Positions 39,306 to 48,111 of a stretch of 64,000 nucleotides of DNA are shown here, piece by piece. Made by a program: the position numbers and the translations under genes. The stretch is taken from the IMG/VR virus record IMGVR_UViG_3300036985_006427, positions 45,966-109,965 of that record. The stretch is one strand, 5' to 3'. Source of the stretch: a virus. The notes under the pieces were generated by a model. That model saw only the letters and a list, made by a program, of their open reading frames with translations. It ran no database searches and was not told where the DNA came from. Positions within the stretch are counted from its first letter, which is position 1; every line of letters begins with the position of its first letter.

Positions 39306-40313
39306 TTAGTATGAACCAAGGATAATTCGACGATTGTCGAGAACGCCAAATCCAAGTTCAGCAAATCCATAGTAACCAACTCTCTGCTGACGATGAAGTG
39401 AAGGATCTTCAAACACCTGAAGAGCCTGCTTCATAGGCATGATAAAGCTATCGCTAGAACCCTGATCGAGACCAATAACCAACTCTAGGTCGCTAGCCTG
39501 AACAGCGCCGCCAAGACCATTTGTGAAGAAGTCTTGGTACTCTTGACCTTCGCCAAGTTCGTCTAGGTCATGCAGGTTAACACCAAAGATACGAGTGATA
39601 GGAGCGCCACCTTCACTCGCTGAATAGATTTCGCGACGGGTAACTTCATCAATCTGATCAAGACCCCAATTGCGAACATCTTCAAGAGATTCTGGAGATA
39701 CGTAAAGATCAGTCAATCTACCTCGATTGGCTGAACCAGTGTTGCCACCAGCATTTCTACGCATAACAGTCTGCATAAGAGAAACGAATCTCTTTGTGAA
39801 TAGACCGGCTGTAGCATCACCGTCATAAACCAAGATGTTGCGATCAACACCAGCAGCCAACAGCGTGTGAAAACCGTCATCGTTCATCTTCTTTACGAAG
39901 CCAGCTTCCATTACCTGTGCGGCACGAGCAGCAACATCCCAGCGAGCTTCACGAGCATAACGCAGCAAATAATCGATGCTGGACGTGATCGTGTAGGTAG
40001 GAATCGTTACATAATCACTTTCAACCGCACGTTCAGGAATACGACCGTGACCCGGATTTGTGTAAGCAACGTGCTCACCTTCAAGTCCCGGAGAAATCAA
40101 GTCGAGAGGATATTCAGTGCTTGCGCCCGGCTCAACACTGATTGTCTCGAAGATATCAGAAAGAATATTGCCAACAAGAACACCCTTACGCAAAGGAAGT
40201 TCAAGAGCTTTAGCAAACTCACGCTGAGATGCAAGAGCTACATTCTGATCATTATCACCAGTCTTTGAAAAAAGACTGATAAATTCATTACTAGGTCTCT
40301 CTGTATATGACAT
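39306..40313 (-). CDS. Major capsid protein
   Basis: 335 residues with HK97-fold features: an N-terminal arm, an E-loop-like stretch (EYPLDLISPGLEGEHVAYTNPGHGRIPERAVESDYVTIPTYTI), a long spine helix (YAREARWDVAARAAQVMEAGFVKKM) and a P-domain/A-domain end (RIFGVNLHDLDELGEG ... QQRVGYYGFAELGFGVLDNRRIILGSY). AGGAGAT precedes ATG. It is preceded by the decoration and protease/scaffold genes and followed by a strong terminator, as expected for the most abundant virion protein. Confidence 0.88.
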   Translation of the reverse strand: MSYTERPSNEFISLFSKTGDNDQNVALASQREFAKALELPLRKGVLVGNILSDIFETISVEPGASTEYPLDLISPGLEGEHVAYTNPGHGRIPERAVESDYVTIPTYTITSSIDYLLRYAREARWDVAARAAQVMEAGFVKKMNDDGFHTLLAAGVDRNILVYDGDATAGLFTKRFVSLMQTVMRRNAGGNTGSANRGRLTDLYVSPESLEDVRNWGLDQIDEVTRREIYSASEGGAPITRIFGVNLHDLDELGEGQEYQDFFTNGLGGAVQASDLELVIGLDQGSSDSFIMPMKQALQVFEDPSLHRQQRVGYYGFAELGFGVLDNRRIILGSY

Positions 40314-40346
40314 ATTATATATCTCCTTTAAAATTAAAGATTAGTT

Positions 40347-40832
40347 TTAGCCGAAGTTAGGAAGGTTAACGTAAACTTTAGCATAACCATCAGCGTCCTT
40401 GCGGGACATGAAACGGCCAATAGCCAAGTTACCAGATGCTACTGCATTAGAAGCTACGGTTGAAATGTTACCAGCAGTAATATTGTCTGCATAAGCAACC
40501 GATCCCGGAACTGGAGTTCCAGTAACCAAGTTGGTTACAACCCAACCACGAGTTAGCACAGTTACCTTGCCACCCTTTTGTACTTCATCCTTGTACTGAT
40601 TGATGTGAGTACGAGTAAGGTCTTTATCAACAACATCGTTCAGCAAAATACCAACTGGAACGCCAGTAACTGCAACCTGCTTGTAAGCTACGGTATTGTC
40701 TCCCTGATCCATCGCTGCGCCAGAAGCGCTTAAAACGTCCAAGCAAACAACGCCACCGCGACTTGCGGTTCCAGTCGTATAGAAAAAGCTGATATCTGTA
40801 GATTCTTCATATCTATCTGATTTAAGAGCCAT
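40347..40832 (-). CDS. Head decoration (cement) protein
   Basis: 161 residues from MALKSDRYEESTD. ATG at 40832 follows AGGAGA; a longer frame from 40925 would overlap the upstream gene and has no ribosome site. The pattern (RGGVVCLDVLSASGAAMDQGDNTVAYKQVAVTGVPVGILLNDVV ... GGKVTVLTRGWVVTNLV) fits small capsid-cement proteins encoded just upstream of the major capsid gene. It probably stabilises the expanded head. Confidence 0.7.
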   Translation of the reverse strand: MALKSDRYEESTDISFFYTTGTASRGGVVCLDVLSASGAAMDQGDNTVAYKQVAVTGVPVGILLNDVVDKDLTRTHINQYKDEVQKGGKVTVLTRGWVVTNLVTGTPVPGSVAYADNITAGNISTVASNAVASGNLAIGRFMSRKDADGYAKVYVNLPNFG

Positions 40833-40860
40833 AGTTATATTCTCCTGTTTTTTTTTATAA

Positions 40861-41502
40861 TTACTTGTTGAGTACGTGATTTTCAAACCAGTTTGAAACA
40901 CTCGCTCTGGTGGATTCAAGTTCATTGTGTTCTGGAACGATCAGTGTAGCTTCTGAACTTTCTATTTTTTCGAAAGTTTCTGGAGTTACTTCGGCTTCTG
41001 TGATCTTAGCCTTAGAATCCTTCTTCATAGATTCTTTATCTTCCGTTGACTTCTTTTCAAACATCATCTTCTTCTTGCCGTACATAGCAACTACGGCTTC
41101 AAAAGAAGCGTCATCAAGAGCATCAAAAGCAGCAAGAGTTGTTTCTACTTCTTCTTGCTCAAAACCAGCTTCTACCAAAGAAGCCATTCTCTTCTGCATC
41201 TTTTCTTTCTTCTTCATTTCTACCATGTTCATAGTTGCTTCGGCAAGCTGATTGCTCGATTGAGCCAAAGCGTCTTCGAGTTCAGCAACACGAGCCTGAG
41301 TAGACTTGATAACTTCATTAAGCTGATCAATCGTTGCGTGACTTTGTTCAGCGGCAGTCTTGAAGGAATCAACCTTGGAAGCAAATTCCTTGTCTTTAGC
41401 TTCTTCGATCTTTGCCTTGATAGCTTCGTTTTCAATCTTAGCTTTTGCTAGCTGATCACGAACCTCTCTTAGCTGCGTTTCGAACAATGTATCTTCAGCC
41501 AT
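40861..41502 (-). CDS. Nested scaffold protein from internal start
   Basis: In-frame ATG at 41500-41502 is preceded by TAGGAGAAATTAAA, one of the better ribosome sites in the operon. It begins exactly at the start of the coiled-coil part (MAEDTLFETQ; 213 residues). This arrangement is the same as lambda C/Nu3, where the scaffold is made from within the protease gene. The scaffold would shape the prohead and then be degraded. Confidence 0.75.
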   Translation of the reverse strand: MAEDTLFETQLREVRDQLAKAKIENEAIKAKIEEAKDKEFASKVDSFKTAAEQSHATIDQLNEVIKSTQARVAELEDALAQSSNQLAEATMNMVEMKKKEKMQKRMASLVEAGFEQEEVETTLAAFDALDDASFEAVVAMYGKKKMMFEKKSTEDKESMKKDSKAKITEAEVTPETFEKIESSEATLIVPEHNELESTRASVSNWFENHVLNK

Positions 41503-42312
41503 TTTAATTTCTCCTATTGAAAATTTAGAGTATGCATTAAAGTTTATAACATTTGCAACCGTATTATTAAATATAACACTTCTCGGGTTCGCAGGCTTTG
41601 AAACCAACCCTTTGCCAGAAAAAGAAATGTTTGACAAAGCACGACCTAATTTATAACCTTCATATACGCCAGTTCCACCGTAAGACTTTAGATGTTTGGT
41701 CAAAAACGCTGAAGCTTCATCGCGTTCCAATATTTTTGCCATACCCTTGTTGTCGATCATCGCATAATCAAATCCAGAAAAAAGACATTCCATAGAAACG
41801 TACCATTTTCCTTCTTCAATTTCAGCAATGATTTTGTCCATCCGCTCTTTGTTTGTTTCATCACTCCAACTGTTGTATAAAACAGCCTGAGTGATAATAT
41901 CAAAATCTTCTGGACGGGCATCATCTTCGTCGGCTACAGATTTACCATCCTTGGTTAAAACGTAAGAACCTGTGATATGACCAATTATATCATTTTCATC
42001 ATGCATGAAATTGAATTGTTTATCTTCTGGAGTTTTCCTCGCAGCCCAAGTGGCTTCAGGAGTAAAAACGTCATCATTTTTATTCCATCCAGTAGAAACA
42101 AGAACAGACTCTATGTAGTAGAGGTCTAGCTGATTTTTATTCTCAGCAAGTGCTATCTGAAGAGAATCTGGTATTTTAATATGATCGGATATTGATGGTA
42201 ACCCTCTCTTGTGTAGATCATCTACGCGAGAGCAATAAGCTATAGATGCCTGAGTTTTAACTAACTCGGCTACTCCATCTTTAATTTCATGTTTAAAAAT
42301 TTTTATTGTCAT
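40861..42312 (-). CDS. Prohead protease fused to scaffold
   Basis: 483 residues. The N-terminal ~260 residues look like a T4 gp21-type prohead serine protease: H104 in NFMHDENDIIGHITG and S173 in WYVSMECLF are the likely catalytic pair. Residues about 271-483 are a charged coiled coil typical of scaffold (EVRDQLAKAKIENEAIKAKIEEAKD ... VAELEDALAQSSNQL). An internal ribosome site allows separate scaffold production. GAGGT precedes the upstream ATG. Confidence 0.82.
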   Translation of the reverse strand: MTIKIFKHEIKDGVAELVKTQASIAYCSRVDDLHKRGLPSISDHIKIPDSLQIALAENKNQLDLYYIESVLVSTGWNKNDDVFTPEATWAARKTPEDKQFNFMHDENDIIGHITGSYVLTKDGKSVADEDDARPEDFDIITQAVLYNSWSDETNKERMDKIIAEIEEGKWYVSMECLFSGFDYAMIDNKGMAKILERDEASAFLTKHLKSYGGTGVYEGYKLGRALSNISFSGKGLVSKPANPRSVIFNNTVANVINFNAYSKFSIGEIKMAEDTLFETQLREVRDQLAKAKIENEAIKAKIEEAKDKEFASKVDSFKTAAEQSHATIDQLNEVIKSTQARVAELEDALAQSSNQLAEATMNMVEMKKKEKMQKRMASLVEAGFEQEEVETTLAAFDALDDASFEAVVAMYGKKKMMFEKKSTEDKESMKKDSKAKITEAEVTPETFEKIESSEATLIVPEHNELESTRASVSNWFENHVLNK

Positions 42313-42370
42313 ATTTTACCTCATGACATTATACACAAAAAAATAAAAAACACAAAGAAAGCATCTTTTT

Positions 42371-44386
42371 TTAGCTTAACAATAACTCCACATAATTTGC
42401 GATAACAAGCTTTCTGTAATTTTCTATACTGTTTGCTGAAACTTTTATTTCTTTTAATTCTGATGGAATAGGCTTAAATTTTTCGGAGATAGCTTTGTAT
42501 ATAGAACCGTCGTTTAGATCGCACATTGGAGTAAGATTCAACAACGTTGCCAATCTTAATTGCTCAAACTCTTGAGCTTCTGCTTTCGTTAGCTGTCTCA
42601 TATTAGCTTTGCCTTTATTAGACAAATATCCATCTATCAATATGGAGGTGTGATCAAAGGCTGACGTGACCCACATAAACAACTCAGCAACTCCCGGAGT
42701 GCTCTTTGGTGTATCCACACGCTTTTTCCTTGGACCCTCATCTAATTTATTTGGAGGTCTTCCGTTGTCCTTTTTTGCAGCAGGGCTGCTTTTTAAACCA
42801 GTTTCAGGTTTAGATTCTTGTATGTCTTTATTGATTTCACCTTGCTTTTCTATTTTTTCCATATCAATCTGCTGATTTGCATTGTGGAAAGGGCTGGCTT
42901 TTGGAGGCAGCTTTTCATCTTCTCTGGATTTAGCTTCTCTTTGTAGTCTAACCTTTTCTACGTTTGGAACTTCCTTGAATCTTTCAAGCACAGTTTCGTG
43001 AGAAATAATATCTCTGTCAGCAAGTTGAATCAGCAAATTCTTTTCACTGGATTCGTCAGATAGACTCATTTGATCATAAATAACATGAGCTGATTTTCTG
43101 AAGCCCATAGATTTTCTTATGTCTTCAAGTTCTTTTTCCCAAAACTTAGTGAGCTGATCTCTTCCGTACTGTAATCTTTCGACCAAGGTTTTAAGAGAGA
43201 TAAAATTGTTTGTGAAACCACCTCCCTGTCCAGACATTCCGGTCAACGTTGGAGGAACTCCAAGTCCAGCAAAAATACTGTTTAGTACATTTTGGTATTT
43301 TTCAGCTCCCAAGAACTTGTAAACTTGAGAGTTACTTTCTGTGAATTTTAACTCTGGTCCATAAACAAGCTCCATACATCCGCCTCCAGTATTGCTGGCT
43401 AGTATGTTTCTTAATTTATTTACACCTTCTTTTGTTGGTAAAACCTTGTGTTCAAAGCTTCCGAGTGTCCATAGTCTGATGTTTGAAATAGCACCATCCA
43501 ACGCTGCCAAGTCTGCTAATTTCATTTTCTCCAACATTACAATGTCGTCAAGAATTGCGTAAACAAGTGGATTCGCCCATTGTTGCCAGTCGTCCTTTTT
43601 ATAATAAAACACTGATAATTTTTCAGGATCTAAGTCTATCTTTCGATTATTGCTCTTTATACTGTTCTTGATGTTGGTTGGTAGAGTTTCAAGAACTTTT
43701 ACCGGAATGGTGCCGTCTTTGAAGTTGTCAAAAAAAGAGTCTGAGCTTAACTGATAGTTTTGTTTGCCAAGAAAGAGACTAACGACACCGTCCTTCATGT
43801 CTATGGTCATTGGATTAAAGAAGTTGTACCTCCAAGGAATTACATTCTTTTTAATAGTTGGTATTTCTACCACTATGTCTTGAGCCAAAGATTTGATATA
43901 AGTAACTATGTCTTCACTGATATTAGCGTGACTTTTATATACAAAAACATTTCCAGTTCTGTACAGATTGTTTAAAAATCTTTCTGATCTCTCTTTGCCA
44001 TCAACCTTTTTGAACCATTGCTGATAGAATTTTTCAACACTCTTGTTTTCATGAACAATGTTTATTCCTTGACAACCAAAATCACCCATTAAATCTATAA
44101 TATTCCTTACAATCCCAACCTTATCATAAGCTTCCATGCACATTTTTATTATACTTTTAGAGCGCGTAGGAATTTGCTCTTCTGGTCTAAACGCATAATA
44201 ATCATTGCGAGTAAATCCGGGTTTTACAGATCTGTTTGGTTCAATGTTTAAAAAATCTCTGTGATAAGCTTTGCTCACACCGGCATAAGACTCGGAAGCT
44301 TCAGAAAAATTTTTAAAAGCCAAGGCTTTTGAGTTTTGATCGTTTTCATTCCAAGTCGAAAGAGAGCCGTTGGTTTTTTCAGACAT
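42371..44386 (-). CDS. Portal protein
   Basis: 671 residues. The core fits portal proteins: KMCMEAYDKVGIVRNIIDLMGDFGCQGINIV, RFLNNLYRTGNVFVYKS, IPWRYNFFNPMTIDMKDG, then the helical clip/stem region and GLGVPPTLTGMSGQGGGFTNNFISLKTLVERLQYGRDQLTKFWEKEL. The C-terminal ~130 residues are Lys/Pro-rich then helical. It forms the dodecameric DNA entry ring and lies directly downstream of terminase. AAGGCG precedes ATG. Confidence 0.9.
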   Translation of the reverse strand: MSEKTNGSLSTWNENDQNSKALAFKNFSEASESYAGVSKAYHRDFLNIEPNRSVKPGFTRNDYYAFRPEEQIPTRSKSIIKMCMEAYDKVGIVRNIIDLMGDFGCQGINIVHENKSVEKFYQQWFKKVDGKERSERFLNNLYRTGNVFVYKSHANISEDIVTYIKSLAQDIVVEIPTIKKNVIPWRYNFFNPMTIDMKDGVVSLFLGKQNYQLSSDSFFDNFKDGTIPVKVLETLPTNIKNSIKSNNRKIDLDPEKLSVFYYKKDDWQQWANPLVYAILDDIVMLEKMKLADLAALDGAISNIRLWTLGSFEHKVLPTKEGVNKLRNILASNTGGGCMELVYGPELKFTESNSQVYKFLGAEKYQNVLNSIFAGLGVPPTLTGMSGQGGGFTNNFISLKTLVERLQYGRDQLTKFWEKELEDIRKSMGFRKSAHVIYDQMSLSDESSEKNLLIQLADRDIISHETVLERFKEVPNVEKVRLQREAKSREDEKLPPKASPFHNANQQIDMEKIEKQGEINKDIQESKPETGLKSSPAAKKDNGRPPNKLDEGPRKKRVDTPKSTPGVAELFMWVTSAFDHTSILIDGYLSNKGKANMRQLTKAEAQEFEQLRLATLLNLTPMCDLNDGSIYKAISEKFKPIPSELKEIKVSANSIENYRKLVIANYVELLLS

Positions 44387-44446
44387 TTTATCGCCTTTAT
44401 AATTGAACTGTAATCAGATTGTATTCCAAATGACTATACACATATT

Positions 44447-46447
44447 TCAATAAAGGTTATTATTCATATTGTCTGTGAACCAAGCTGGGCCATTATACAG
44501 TTTACCTTTTGGGTCTTTTTCTTTCTCAACTGTTGCAAATCCTCCATAAAAATTATATATTTCTGAGCTTGGAGTTCGGGCTATGGTTCTGGCGGACATA
44601 TTGGCCATCAAAAGAGCTGAGTATCTGTCTTTTCTTAGCTTGCCCTTTTTGCCAGTTCCTATGACTGTTTCTGGCGTGTCCCATTTGTCTCTGCCAGAAG
44701 GTGTTTGTGATATTTGAATCATAGCCAACTCATCTTTTAGATCCTCTATTTCCATAACGCACTGTTCCAGTGTGTCAAAAGATCTGCCCTTCATTTCATC
44801 TTCGATTGCTGAAATATCCAGACTGAGCGTATCGAACATGGGGAATAAAAGAGCTTTATCCTCAAAGTCTTTTCTCATTCCGTGATTTGATTCAGACACC
44901 CAGTCATATCTAGAAAATTGGCACATTTCTAATATATGTAGACCTCTGTTGTCGTCTGAGTCTTTTGGTTTTTCTGGGTCGATTGTTTCCCAGATTGGAA
45001 CTTCATTTTCTTGTATTTTATCTTTATCGTGTAAGCTTTCCATAACAGCGATACCGCCACCTCCAGCATCCATAGCTATTTGAACGCATGGAAAAACTAT
45101 CATCAAATCTCTTATTTTTCTAGCGCAATAAGCGTAAAAATCAGATTCAGATGAAAATCCACTTTTAATTTTTTCTTTGTGCTGATCTCTGTTTGTTGTC
45201 CAACAGTGGACGACTCTTCTGTGATCTTCGTTTAGTTCTAAAATCACAATACTGAAATTGTCTACTTCTGAAGCTGGGTCAACTCCAAAGATGTATTTCT
45301 TTTGTATGTCGCCTCTGATTCTTGTTGAAAAACAAATATCAATTCCATTTTTGTCTTTTATAGGAGCTTTGTCCAAGTACTGATCGTTTGTGACGCACGC
45401 CTCTATCAGGGATCGCTTGAAAAAGCCCTGTGAGTCGCGTGTGAAGCAAGCTCCGAACTCCATCTGGTATATTCCAGCGTGAACGGTAGCCTTTGATCTA
45501 GCGACCTGTGAGGCGTCCATAAAGCCCTCTGGTAAAAGCTCGTAGGGTATTCTTATTATCGAATAATCTTTCCAGTTAAAACCTTCTGGGGGATCTTCAT
45601 TGAAGATGTCTCGTAATCTACTTTCTTTGCCTTGGCTCTTTATTATCGATTTCCACTTTTTCCAATATTGAGCGAAATGGTTAAAATCGTAATAGGCTGT
45701 TCCTGAAAGAATTATTTGATTGTCACTCTTTTTAAGAATATTGCTATCTTCTTCAAAATAATCTAAATTATACTCTTTGGCCTTTTTTTTCGCTGCCATG
45801 CTTTTAACGTTTTCGATGGGATCTGAACTCACTGCAGCAAAACCAGCAACAACATTTTCGAAAATATCCCTTGGTATACTTGCAAATTCATCAGAGATAA
45901 TATCATTTGCTCGTTGACCTCTTATCTTCTGGCCATCTCCTAAAGGTAGGCATGTCACGCGAGACTGATTTATTCTGAGTACGCATCTGTCAACGTCTCT
46001 TCTTGGTCCAGACTCAGCATCGCACATGCTTCTTAGGATTGGAGCTTTGTTCCATATTGTTTCCATGTATTCAAACAGCACTTTTGATTGTCTGAAAGCA
46101 GCACCAACAATAACAATCTTTCTTTCTGGAAGGATCAAAGCTCTGAGTATTGAATAAAGAGATAAAATAAAAGACTTGCCAAAACCTCGGCTAGCGATAA
46201 GCATCGGAAATTTACGATTCCACATCTCATGTAAAAACAAAGCTTGAGATGGCAGTATGTTGACGTTCAATATGTGTTTGCATAAAAACGAAAAATACTC
46301 TGGCCTTGTCATCAACCACAACAATCTATAGTGAGAATCGTTTGCAGATCCTATGAATTTCATTGGATTGAATATTAATTCATCATTGATGTCGTCAAGG
46401 TTCAGCCAAGCTTCATTTATAACTTTGATTTTGCCATCGTCTTTCAT
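44447..46447 (-). CDS. Terminase large subunit
   Basis: 666 residues. Walker A at 85-92 (ASRGFGKS), Walker B near 183-187 (IISDE), coupling motif ILSGT at about 246-250, then an RNase H-like nuclease domain with acidic residues D390 (FGVDPASE) and D460 (AMDAGGGG). It packages DNA into the prohead and cleaves concatemers. ATG overlaps the ClpP-like gene stop as ATGA. Confidence 0.93.
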   Translation of the reverse strand: MKDDGKIKVINEAWLNLDDINDELIFNPMKFIGSANDSHYRLLWLMTRPEYFSFLCKHILNVNILPSQALFLHEMWNRKFPMLIASRGFGKSFILSLYSILRALILPERKIVIVGAAFRQSKVLFEYMETIWNKAPILRSMCDAESGPRRDVDRCVLRINQSRVTCLPLGDGQKIRGQRANDIISDEFASIPRDIFENVVAGFAAVSSDPIENVKSMAAKKKAKEYNLDYFEEDSNILKKSDNQIILSGTAYYDFNHFAQYWKKWKSIIKSQGKESRLRDIFNEDPPEGFNWKDYSIIRIPYELLPEGFMDASQVARSKATVHAGIYQMEFGACFTRDSQGFFKRSLIEACVTNDQYLDKAPIKDKNGIDICFSTRIRGDIQKKYIFGVDPASEVDNFSIVILELNEDHRRVVHCWTTNRDQHKEKIKSGFSSESDFYAYCARKIRDLMIVFPCVQIAMDAGGGGIAVMESLHDKDKIQENEVPIWETIDPEKPKDSDDNRGLHILEMCQFSRYDWVSESNHGMRKDFEDKALLFPMFDTLSLDISAIEDEMKGRSFDTLEQCVMEIEDLKDELAMIQISQTPSGRDKWDTPETVIGTGKKGKLRKDRYSALLMANMSARTIARTPSSEIYNFYGGFATVEKEKDPKGKLYNGPAWFTDNMNNNLY

Positions 46448-47097
46448 TTCAAACTCCCGATACTCTTCATTTTTCTTGTGTCAAGTACATGGTCTGCAAA
46501 ACCATAATAAACGGATTCATTTGCTTCTAGATACCAATCTCCGTCTTTTAATTTTCTCTTTAAGAAATTTCTTACCTTGTCTATGTCTAGATTGGTGTAA
46601 CTTTCCTTGAAGTATTTACCATAAATACATTTGTTGGCATAGATATCTATCATGATCTCAGCGTTGATCTTGTCTAACTTTGCCAAGTTGTGTGCGCTTA
46701 AATGATCGCTTGCGCAAGCAAAGCTTCCATAATGAAGCATGAAATGGGCGTTTGGAGTTAAAACTCTTTTGTCTGCTGCTTGCAGAATTATGCCGCTCAT
46801 AGACTCAGCTTGACCATAAGCCACTATCGTAACGTAAGACTTAGTCAAAGCTATCGCGTCGTAGATGACCATACCGTCAGACCAATTGCCTCCGATACTG
46901 TGCATGTGAACAATTATCGGTTCTTCAGAGATGGTGTCTAAAAGCCTGATGTTCTTATAAAAGTTAACAGCCATTCTGTACTCGACACCGGGATCTTCAT
47001 CAGTATTGAATACATGTCCATGAAGATATATTTCTCTGTTCTTTACGTCTAATCCATATTGATGTATGTCCGAAATAGTATCTGTTAGAATGTCCAT
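46444..47097 (-). CDS. ClpP-like serine protease
   Basis: 217 residues from ATG 47097, which follows GGGAG; an upstream TTG at 47115 is less likely. Catalytic triad by comparison with ClpP: S99 in QAESMSG, H122 in NAHFMLHYG, and Asp in KDGDWYLEANESVYYGFAD. Phage ClpP-like proteins often process capsids, yet a gp21-like prohead protease is also encoded at 40861-42312. This copy may therefore have a different target or a cellular role. Confidence 0.8.
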   Translation of the reverse strand: MDILTDTISDIHQYGLDVKNREIYLHGHVFNTDEDPGVEYRMAVNFYKNIRLLDTISEEPIIVHMHSIGGNWSDGMVIYDAIALTKSYVTIVAYGQAESMSGIILQAADKRVLTPNAHFMLHYGSFACASDHLSAHNLAKLDKINAEIMIDIYANKCIYGKYFKESYTNLDIDKVRNFLKRKLKDGDWYLEANESVYYGFADHVLDTRKMKSIGSLK

Positions 47098-47098
47098 T

Positions 47099-47608
47099 TT
47101 AATCTTTTCTCCCAATAGAGTAGTGTTCGTTTACCCTCTTCAAAATACTGTTTACTGCTAACTTTGCATTTTTCCTGTTGCCGCAAAAAATAACATGTAT
47201 GCCATGATACATTTGGAATTCTATTAGCATTTTAAGGATGTACTTGTTGGTTACTTTTATCGAAGACCATTTTTCCTCAGGAATATCAGATCTATCTGGA
47301 AAATCCATTACATCTTCAAGAGAAAATTCTAATATCAGAAATTTAAAAGGAAAGGGTGTCATTCTTTCTATTTCTCTGATGAATCTATGTTTATCTTTTC
47401 CAAGATTTATAGCTAATTCAGAAATCCTACCTTTTCTTTCTATGCAGATTTTATCTTCAAGACCAACAATCGAATAATCTCCTGTGTCGAGTTTTTTAAC
47501 AACCATTCCCTCACATGAGGTGTAGGTTCCAGAAAACTTTTCAAAAGTATATCCGTCTTGCTCCCTTGTGTCTTTTATGACCGTGTAAGGAGGTGATTTA
47601 ATTGGCAT
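47099..47608 (-). CDS. ERCC4/XPF-type nuclease
   Basis: 169 residues. The family pattern is clear: VIKDTREQDGYTF, VKKLDTGDYSIVG, then IERKGRISEL, close to the GD ... ERKx3D active site, with Glu where Asp is usual. Such nucleases cut branched DNA and may resolve structures during packaging or recombination. It lies between HNH and ClpP-like genes. Confidence 0.75.
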   Translation of the reverse strand: MPIKSPPYTVIKDTREQDGYTFEKFSGTYTSCEGMVVKKLDTGDYSIVGLEDKICIERKGRISELAINLGKDKHRFIREIERMTPFPFKFLILEFSLEDVMDFPDRSDIPEEKWSSIKVTNKYILKMLIEFQMYHGIHVIFCGNRKNAKLAVNSILKRVNEHYSIGRKD

Positions 47609-47864
47609 TTTTTCTTATTATCTCCATAAAAAGCGAGCTATAGAAATGTTCCTTGTCTTTGATAGAGTCGTGACACGATCTACAAAGTGTTATTCCATTT
47701 TGAGTGTCGAACCTCAAAGACGGAGCACTGGACCATTTATTGATATGATGTGCTTGTAATTTACTTTTACGCTTACAATTTGGCATTTGACACATGAATT
47801 TATCTCGTTTGTAAACTCTTGTTCGCCATTCTTTGTAAACTGGATCATCATAATTTCTTTTCAT
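47598..47864 (-). CDS. HNH endonuclease
   Basis: 88 residues from MKRNYDDPVYKEW. HNH signature: CQMPNC ... LQAHHINKW ... NGITLCRSCHDSI, with the four-Cys zinc site. Short HNH proteins near terminase genes often assist DNA packaging. It overlaps the upstream gene by 17 bases and the downstream nuclease by 11. Confidence 0.85.
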   Translation of the reverse strand: MKRNYDDPVYKEWRTRVYKRDKFMCQMPNCKRKSKLQAHHINKWSSAPSLRFDTQNGITLCRSCHDSIKDKEHFYSSLFMEIIRKNAN

Positions 47865-48111
47865 CTTTACACACAACCTTTATTATTCTGATATCGTTTT
47901 CGATGTCTTTTATAAAAAGAGCGATCTTGTCAGAAGGCTTTTGTTTGAGCAGAGTTTCAGAAAATTTACAGTAAGCCAAGTAACAAGCTTCGTCTGGATC
48001 TGCAGCTTCAATAAAGATATCTGGATACCCATGGTTAAATTCATTCAATCTGAATTGCACAAGTCTTTGTAAGACAGCAGTAAGATTAAAAGTTATTACA
48101 TAAATCTTCAT
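47848..48111 (-). CDS. Small protein, unknown
   Basis: 87 residues, mixed alpha/beta (MKIYVITFNLTAVLQRLVQFRL ... VVCKDEKKL). It overlaps the GDP-mannose dehydratase stop as ATGA, so it is translationally coupled. The EAADPDEACYLAYCKFSETLL helix suggests a compact domain. No family recognised. Confidence 0.55.
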   Translation of the reverse strand: MKIYVITFNLTAVLQRLVQFRLNEFNHGYPDIFIEAADPDEACYLAYCKFSETLLKQKPSDKIALFIKDIENDIRIIKVVCKDEKKL

